A stretch of DNA of 64,000 bases, taken from Rhexocercosporidium sp. MPI-PUGE-AT-0058 (lineage: Eukaryota > Ascomycota > Leotiomycetes > Helotiales). Of this stretch, positions 58,109 through 64,000 are shown piece after piece. The position numbers and the translations under genes are program-made. The notes beneath the pieces were generated by a model. It was not told where the DNA came from and ran no database searches. It worked only from the letters and a program-made list of their open reading frames with translations. The stretch is taken from positions 1,674,001 to 1,738,000 of the forward strand of contig JAGTJL010000013.1 in NCBI GenBank assembly GCA_020746875.1. The letters run 5' to 3'. How positions within the stretch are numbered: the first letter of the stretch is position 1; every line of letters starts with the position of its first letter.

Positions 58109-58795
58109 GTTTCTGGCGATGTACATAAATGAGACTTTATTCTATCCGACCTTGACTTGGAGACGCATTCATGTTGAGTGGCGAAGGACAGCGATTGCCC
58201 TGATGTTCTTCGTTCTTGGTTCTCGGGTCTGGGATGTTCTTTTCTTGATGGATTCACGACTTTTCTTTTACCTCTTCTCGTCTGTTTTCAATTTTTGGGT
58301 ACTGGGAATGGGTTAAATTGTATGAAGAGAGATGGGATCACCAGTATTATCGGGCTACAGGATAGATCAATTAGACAGCACATATGAACTTGCATATGGG
58401 CTTGAGATGTTTTCACCGAAAAGGATGCATTGAGTAGGATGGAAACTTTGAGATGGGCTTTATCTTACTTTACTTCACTTCTTGAACATTAAATTCAGCA
58501 TTCACTTTTTCACATAAAAAACGTTCTCCCTTCAATTATGAGCAGCGAACTCTTGTTTCCTCGTGATGTCTAAAAAGAAATGTAAATACGAGATGCCCTA
58601 AAGACCCACACTTCACACACTCATCCTATCAAAAAGGTTAAGCGAGCAGCCCCCTCTTCCTCTCACCTCCAACCTGCCAGCCAACCCACCCACCTCAATC
58701 CCAAGCGACGAAACCCCTTAACTCTCTTTCCCAAATTGCCCTTAAGAAAAACAACCCAAAGAGAGAAAAAATCTGCCCAAAAAATGTAGACAAAT
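58109..58795. other. 3' region of the precursor gene and flank of the tRNA gene
   Basis: No gene is seen. The plus frame running into 58316 is a shifted reading of the repeat gene. An A6 tract at 58779-58784 serves the tRNA on the other strand. Confidence 0.45.
58779..58784 (-). terminator. RNA polymerase III terminator of tRNA-Tyr
   Basis: Six T on the minus strand, starting 12 bases after the tRNA 3' end. This is a sufficient pol III stop signal and suggests the tRNA gene is transcribed. Confidence 0.7.
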
Positions 58796-58952
58796 TCCCT
58801 CAGGCGCGAGTCGAACCTATACAGCTGTTAGCAGCCGTCTGAGAGAAACACACATCCACACCACCTAGAATGTAACACTTACGCGCGACATTCGGATGAA
58901 ACTGAATAACCTATTACAGTCCGACGCCATAAACCAACTAGACGACCGAGGG
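58796..58952 (-). tRNA. tRNA-Tyr(GTA) with an anticodon-loop intron and a second intron-like insertion in the T arm
   Basis: The acceptor stem CCCTCGG (58952-58946) pairs fully, with one G-U, with CTGAGGG (58803-58797); A58796 is the discriminator. D arm: GTC/GGC. Anticodon stem TCGGA/TCCGA closes loop CTGTAAA with anticodon GTA at 58917-58915. The usual tRNA-Tyr intron follows the base 3' of the anticodon (58913-58898, TAGGTTATTCAGTTTC, 16 nt). The T arm is GCGC-[66 nt]-G TTCGACT CGCGC. Only when 58882-58817 is removed does the T stem form five perfect pairs. The insert begins GTAAGT, has GCTAAC about 12 bases before its end, and ends TATAG, like a spliceosomal intron. Box B (GGTTCGACTCG) remains intact. 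Apart from this the gene resembles yeast tRNA-Tyr closely. Confidence 0.88.
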
Positions 58953-59528
58953 GGGTGATTGTGATGCTGATGTCAGGAGTGTGCGTTATTTGGGTATGTG
59001 ACGTGGTTAGTGGGTTACTGACTTTGGGGGTGGAGTTGATGAAAAGGGAGGGGGAAGGGGTCAATGAGCGGGGTCTTGAAGGAGGGGGTTTCGTCTCCGT
59101 GTCTTGACAGTTTTTAATCAGAATTATAGTGGAGGTAATAAGTATTAAACAAAGTAACGTTTGGACAGAAGAGATCAATTCATTGCATTTTTCAACGAAA
59201 TCGCTACCGGCAAATAACCCATGCATGTTCAAATGCCACGAAAGAGCCAACTCGCAAGCCATGCCCGATAAACATCCAATCCAATCCAATCCAATCACAT
59301 ACAAATAACCAGACATATAAACAGATATGCAATCATCACTTATCAATTTATTGGTTCTCCATCTCTTCAATCTTCCTTAAGATTTCCCCATTTTTCACAC
59401 AACCAGGTCGTAGCTGCCATGCAGCATCGCATGCACAATCCACCACCCTCCTCAGCTACATCCCACTTAACCACTCAAGCACTCGCAACCCCCTCCTTCC
59501 CCTTCCCCCTTCTAAACAGCCGTGCTAG
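58953..59528. other. intergenic; upstream of tRNA-Tyr and 3' of the acidic protein gene
   Basis: A minus-strand frame of 163 codons crosses 58879-59370 and the tRNA 5' half. It has no ATG-supported homology and contains tRNA sequence, so it is not called. A caatccaatccaatccaat microrepeat lies at about 59277-59295. Confidence 0.45.
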
Positions 59529-61147
59529 TCAAACTGCAATAGGCTGAGGAGGTGCATGCGAAGCAACAGGGATATCGACAGTCTGCTCGTGGATCGGGTT
59601 CTCGGTGGCTGCGGTGGTGTTCTCCTCTTCCTTCTTAGCTGGCTCTTCCTCTTGAGCCTCGACTTGGACTGGGGTTGACTCCTGCTCGACAACAGGTTCT
59701 TCGACTGCTGCTACAGTTGGCTCTGGTGCTGAGATGGTTTCAGCCGTTGGAGCGACTGCCACGTGTTCGGTGGAAGCTGGTGCGGGTGTCTCTTCGACCT
59801 GGTGGATGTCAGTTTGTGTTCGGAGTGAAACGATAAATGAGGCAAACATACAGCTGGTGCAGAAGTCTCCTCCACAGCAGTAGGTGTCTCCTCGACTTGA
59901 GGTGCAACCTCAACAGGCGCCAACTCAACGGGGGCTAACTCTTCAACCTGCATCGCAATCAGTAACAAACCTCACCACGCATTCCTGACAAAAACTAAAA
60001 CAAGATCAACGAAACTTACAACAGGCAAGCTCTCACTAGCCTCCGCCTCCGCCTCAAGAGGTTTTGACTCCTCAACCTAAAGCATTAATCAGCACCCCCA
60101 TCACTCAAGAAGGTATGATTCGATTCTCGATACCAGCAGTCCAAAAGAGACATATTGATAACTTACCGGTGTCTCTTTAACTTCTTCCTCCTTAATGTCC
60201 TTCAACTCCTCGGATTGAACCAAAACAGGCTCCTCTTCAATCGTGGCTGGAGTCTCGATGTCGGCTACTGGGGCGGGAGTGGGAAACTCATCGGCTGGTG
60301 CGAGGGTCTCTTCTGTTGCCTGCTCGACGGGAGCAGGGGTCTCTTCGGTGGCGGGTGTCTCGTCAACCGCAGGCGTGTCTTCAGCGGTTGGAACTGGCTC
60401 CTCAACATGTGCAGCTATGGTCTCTTCAACTGGGACGGACTCCGATACCTCCTTTGGCTCTTCGGTCTGCGCTACGTCAGCTTGTTGTCTCGTTTAGCGA
60501 GAAGAAAACCGGAAAACGTACGACTGCCTCGCTAACTTCTGGCTGCGTCTCGATTGCCTTCTCCTCCTCGATAGGAGCAACCTCCTCAGTCTTGCTCTCT
60601 TCAATGGGAGTAGGCTCTTCAGCTTTCTCTTCACTCTTGGCCTCTTCAACGACAGGGGCCGTCTTCTCACTCTTAGCTTCCTCAGCAACAACCTCCGGGT
60701 CCTCAGGCTTCACTTCGCTCTTACTCTCCTCGACAACGGGCGCCGCCTCCTCACTCTTCTCCTCGCTGCTCACCTCCTCTACAGGGGCGGCTTCCTCCTC
60801 TTTCGTCTCCTCCTCCTTAGTCTCCTCAACAGGCACACTCTCAACAGCAGCCTCCTCCTTCACATCACCCAACACACCCTCAGGTTGCGCCTCAGGAACA
60901 GCAGGTGGCGAGAGGGCAGCCTCACGAGCTACGAGCGCAGCTTCCCTAGCATCTAGAGAGGCTTCACGGGCATCGAGGGCTTGGGCGCGGAGGTTGAGCT
61001 GGGTGGAAATTAGTCTCAGCTTTGTCTGAGATGGGGGAAGGAAGGAGAGGTAAATAAATCAGAGGGAGGAGAGGAAAGACTTACAGCAGCTTCACGATCA
61101 GTGAAGGACTCGGAAGAAGGAACCTGGGTCTCAGTAATGTCGGCCAT
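59529..61147 (-). CDS. acidic Glu/Pro/Val-rich disordered protein, about six exons
   Basis: It starts at ATG 61147 (MADITETQVPSSESFTDREAA). After a first intron there is a heptad-like helix, LNLRAQALDAREASLDAREAALVAREAAL, likely a short coiled coil. The remaining roughly 370 residues are repeats of VEE/PVEE/SEE-type acidic segments with Pro and Ala, ending PPQPIAV at 59529. Introns are placed at 61020-61084, about 60480-60521, 60115-60166, 60000-60020 and 59793-59850 by GT-AG sites and continuation of the acidic composition; exact ends are uncertain. There is no signal peptide or membrane span. The composition recalls fungal proteins of unknown role, possibly scaffold-like, and no enzymatic domain is present. 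Confidence 0.7.
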
Positions 61148-63098
61148 TTCGATCAGTTAAGATGAAACGGGGTCGTTTTTCTTGACTGGTATACTGGAGT
61201 GTGATATGATGAGTTAGGAAGATGGGAGGACCGAAAAAGTCTGATGGTATGGTATGAGAATGTAAAAAGCACGAAGCTTGAACTTCGAAAATCAGATGCA
61301 AAGGGGGAGAGGATATATACCCTTTCTTCTCTTCCAACGAGCGGCTAACGAGCGGTGAAGTTCAACCACCTTCTCGGACTCATACCCTTGTATGCCATGG
61401 CTTGAGATGGTGTGTAGTCCCCGAGGAAGACTCGACATGTCTTGTATGGCTTTTCCCCCACGGACGCGCACATCGCGTCACCTAGGAAAGCCTTGACTCG
61501 TCCGCATAACAAGTAGATAGTAAGTAAGTCTTACCTCAAAACTGTCCAATCCCAGCACGTGGTTCATCCAACACTCACCTATTTGAATATTTCGCAAATC
61601 TCTTCTTTCTCCCTCCCACGTCTTGTGTATTAGTGCATTATTTTCTTTCTGTCCCACTTTGCACTCCCACACTCCTCTTCCTCCTCCTCTTCCCCTTGCA
61701 ATTCTAATTCGATAATTCCCCTCATCCCACGCATCAATCCCCTCCCCAGTCCTCGGACAAAATATCAAAACCAGCCTGCCGCATACTCCTGCTCTGAATT
61801 GCCCAGTAATAACTAGCTCCCCTCCACGCCACTGCGTGATCTGTGCAGTCATGTACATACCGTACATAAGATACATGCGGGGACGGTGAACAGAGCTCTC
61901 TGCATGGGGCGTGCAGTGCAGGAACTCCTGTCCTAAGCTGCAACCCACTGCAGCGCAAAGGCAAGGGTGCAAGCTGCGGTGAAGTAAAAGGACGTGAAGC
62001 TAACTGAGACCTACAGTAGTACAAGACCGTACATCCAATACTTACATGACATACCCCGTTCTCCTCGCAGACGCGTGTCCTCGTGCTCGTTTGAATGTTT
62101 GCAAGCTCGTGGAATATTCCGGTTATTGGTATTGAGAGAAAGGCAGGAAACTGGGATATTTCTCCCGCATTTATATCGAGTCTGATGACTTCCATGAGTC
62201 TTCCAATCACTTCAAGATAAACAGTATTGAAACAGGCAAGAAAAAAATTCCCCGGTCTCGGCCATATCCAGGCACGCGGTCCTTCTATCCCTCCAACGCT
62301 CGTTGCACCGAACTCTTATTCGTGCAGCCCATCACACCCATCGCGGTGCAGGACATGAACGGAAGAAATGCTCGAAGAAAAAATATCACGGGATAACATT
62401 TTATGTACCTGTGATGCAGGGTTCTGTATGCGCATATCAGATATGTTTAGGTAACGTGGCACGCGTGGGGTACCAATCCAGGTGTGTGTAGGTGCGGGGT
62501 ACGGAGCATTCATCCTATCCTGTCTGTTGTCTCGTCTCGGTTACACGATTCAGGGATTGAAAGATCTGCGAATGGTCGGTGAGAGGGTACTTAACTGAAA
62601 AGAGTGGAGAGTAGGTGGTGGGGTGTAAAGAATAAGGGGAAAATGAAGAATACATGGGGGATTTGCGAGGCTGAGTATATTTATTGGGTCATAATTGTTC
62701 ATGATGTGGTTGGAGATGCAGTTTTCGTGGGAGCTGGGTGCGGTCAAGTGAGCACCCAAGACAATTAAATGCACTTGACTCGAATTGTACTCCACCACCA
62801 ACCAAGGCGCAAAAATGTACGTCAAATCAAAAGTGCTTTAAGCAAGCAAAGAAAACATGTGGCTGGCAGTGGGTAAATGCGGCTAAAGCGCAATACAGCA
62901 GCTGTCATCTGGAGAAAGTCCATGCTTCTGCAACCAACAAGAACCAGTCTGTGCCAATAGCTTTCAGCCACTTGACCTTCCTGCAGTTGCACGACGCCAC
63001 CAAAGCAAAGATGCATACAATGTCCCGAGCGATCAAGTGTGGCGCGAGAACGTGATGTGCGTGATGTGAGATTCCCGAGCCAACCTTCGAGGATCATC
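61148..63098. other. intergenic, no supportable gene
   Basis: Just under 2 kb. The first 180 bases, with CT-rich sequence and tatataccc at about 61314, are the promoter of the acidic protein gene. Overlapping minus-strand frames at 61478-62210 are Cys/His/Arg-rich in the way random frames are and show no domain. Other frames to 63055 are similar. Confidence 0.4.
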
Positions 63099-64000
63099 CT
63101 AGATGTAATCCACAAACGGCAATCCCACGTCTTGCTTGACGATCTCCAGAGCCTGGATGACTTTCTCATCCTCATACCTGGGATTTGTTAGTTCACCGCC
63201 AGCTATCGACGTAATAATGAGGCGAACATACCGTCTGCCAACAAACTGTAAACTGATCGGGGCATCCTTGTACCCTTCGGCTCCGAACTTCTCCCATAGA
63301 TCCCAATTATAATCATCTTTCTCATTTCGAGGTTTGTACTCGACCTTTTCACCGTCTTTCTCAACATCGACTTTATCAACTGGAAAGATCAAAGCTGGAT
63401 AGTCCAGTAAATTCCACTGACTCGTGTATCCCCACCACTTTGCGGTGTCAATTTTTGGGGCTGCTGATGGTCCAACTGGACTTAATATGACGTCCACGGT
63501 TCCCTCGAGTTCTCCATTTGATCCTACGGAAGTGGCGGTCTCGTTCCAAACTGCGTTGTAGTCCTCTCGGTATTTGTCTCGCCGTTTGGTTGCCGACCAC
63601 ATGGATGCGATGGTATGGTGTTCCATGTGAGGATTGTCGTGGATGATGTGCTTTGTCAGAGGTCGTAGAGGTTCAGATGAGGCATCTGTCGCAGCGGTTT
63701 CCTCCCCACCACCATCGCAAAAATAGAGGCTTGCCTAAGGATTGTCAGATATACACTTCAAGAGGAGACTGGACACCCACAATAATTTCCCAGGCAGTAG
63801 CATGATGGAACGGCTTCCATTCGACAACTTCAAAATTTCCATTCGCCTTCAGCTTATCGACAACCTGCTTCATGGCTCTTGTAACAGGAGGATGTGGCTT
63901 CACAACACCGTCATCCCAAAGCACACCAATCTTCAATTTCTTCCCTTTGAAGAAATCTTCTGACTTCCATGGAAATGGCAAAAGAGAAGGTTCCTTTGAC
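63099..64000 (-). CDS. amidase (amidase signature family), C-terminal part, runs off the window
   Basis: The visible part covers the C-terminal half of a fungal acetamidase-like enzyme, which hydrolyses an amide to acid and ammonia. Segments in order: KKLKIGVLWDDGVVKPHPPVTRAM, FEVVEWKPFHHATAWEI, then after an intron ASLYFCDGGGEE and PLTKHII, VDVILSPVGPSAAPKIDTAKWWGYTSQWNLLDYPALIFPV (substrate-pocket block of the family), APISLQFVGRR, and after a second intron YEDEKVIQALEIVKQDVGLPF to the stop at 63099. Introns: about 63176-63231 (GTATGT...CCCAG) and about 63735-63781. The Ser-cisSer-Lys triad lies in the missing N-terminal part, so activity cannot be judged. Confidence 0.9.

Noticed and set aside
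57262..58257. 331-codon open frame antisense to the peptide precursor
   Set aside because: It is open because the repeated codons of the sense gene give Ser/Ala-rich antisense sequence. It has no homology, and the sense frame has a signal peptide and ordered processing sites.
58879..59370. 163-codon minus-strand frame
   Set aside because: It runs into the 5' half of the tRNA-Tyr gene, starts with no supported homology and contains tRNA-derived sequence.
61478..62210. Two overlapping 160-codon minus-strand frames
   Set aside because: Rich in Cys, His and Arg with no domain, start context or intron pattern; typical of chance frames in GC-moderate DNA.

Overview
The window is nuclear DNA of a filamentous ascomycete, possibly a leotiomycete; the genus cannot be read from the sequence. 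The evidence is short GT-AG introns of about 45-125 nt with CTAAC/CTGAC-like branch sites, two HET-domain genes, fungal carbohydrate-active enzyme genes, and long AT-rich repeats that show only C-to-T and G-to-A changes, the mark of repeat-induced point mutation (RIP).

The left 18.4 kb is a RIP-destroyed nest of LTR retrotransposons. A Ty3/gypsy chromovirus (2156-18410, 257-bp LTRs, 5-bp target duplication ctaat) was interrupted between integrase and chromodomain by a Ty1/copia element (8001-15968, 184-bp LTRs, target duplication ataag). The copia element carries an extra antisense, intron-like reading segment near its 3' end. From 18.4 to 21.8 kb lies a patchwork of unresolved repeat DNA: a frameshifted RNase H domain from a non-LTR element on the minus strand and two diverged direct repeats of about 110 bp.

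The gene-bearing part starts near 21.9 kb. It holds an ABCC-type multidrug transporter with at least three disabling lesions, an esterase fragment, two HET-domain genes (28.6-30.8 kb minus, 32.7-34.7 kb plus) on either side of a small secreted-protein gene of uncertain structure, a secreted GH31 alpha-glucosidase, an NAD-type aldehyde dehydrogenase, a Lys/Pro/Ala-rich single-pass membrane protein and an unrecognised gene. These are followed by two adjacent secreted glycosidases on the same strand: GH43 exo-beta-1,3-galactanase with a CBM35-like tail, and GH79 beta-glucuronidase. Together they suit degradation of arabinogalactan-protein glycans.

The right end holds the most unusual content. 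Three consecutive small two-exon genes (50.9-54.1 kb) each encode a Pro-rich N-terminus with a PPxY motif at about residue 26-32, one membrane span and a short tail. A secreted precursor (57338-58108) carries six copies of an 18-residue peptide bounded by dibasic Kex2-type sites and X-Pro/X-Ala dipeptide ladders. A tRNA-Tyr(GTA) gene (58796-58952, minus) has the usual anticodon-loop intron and also a 66-nt insertion in its T arm that looks like a complete spliceosomal intron. An acidic Glu/Pro/Val-rich disordered protein and the 3' part of an amidase gene complete the window.
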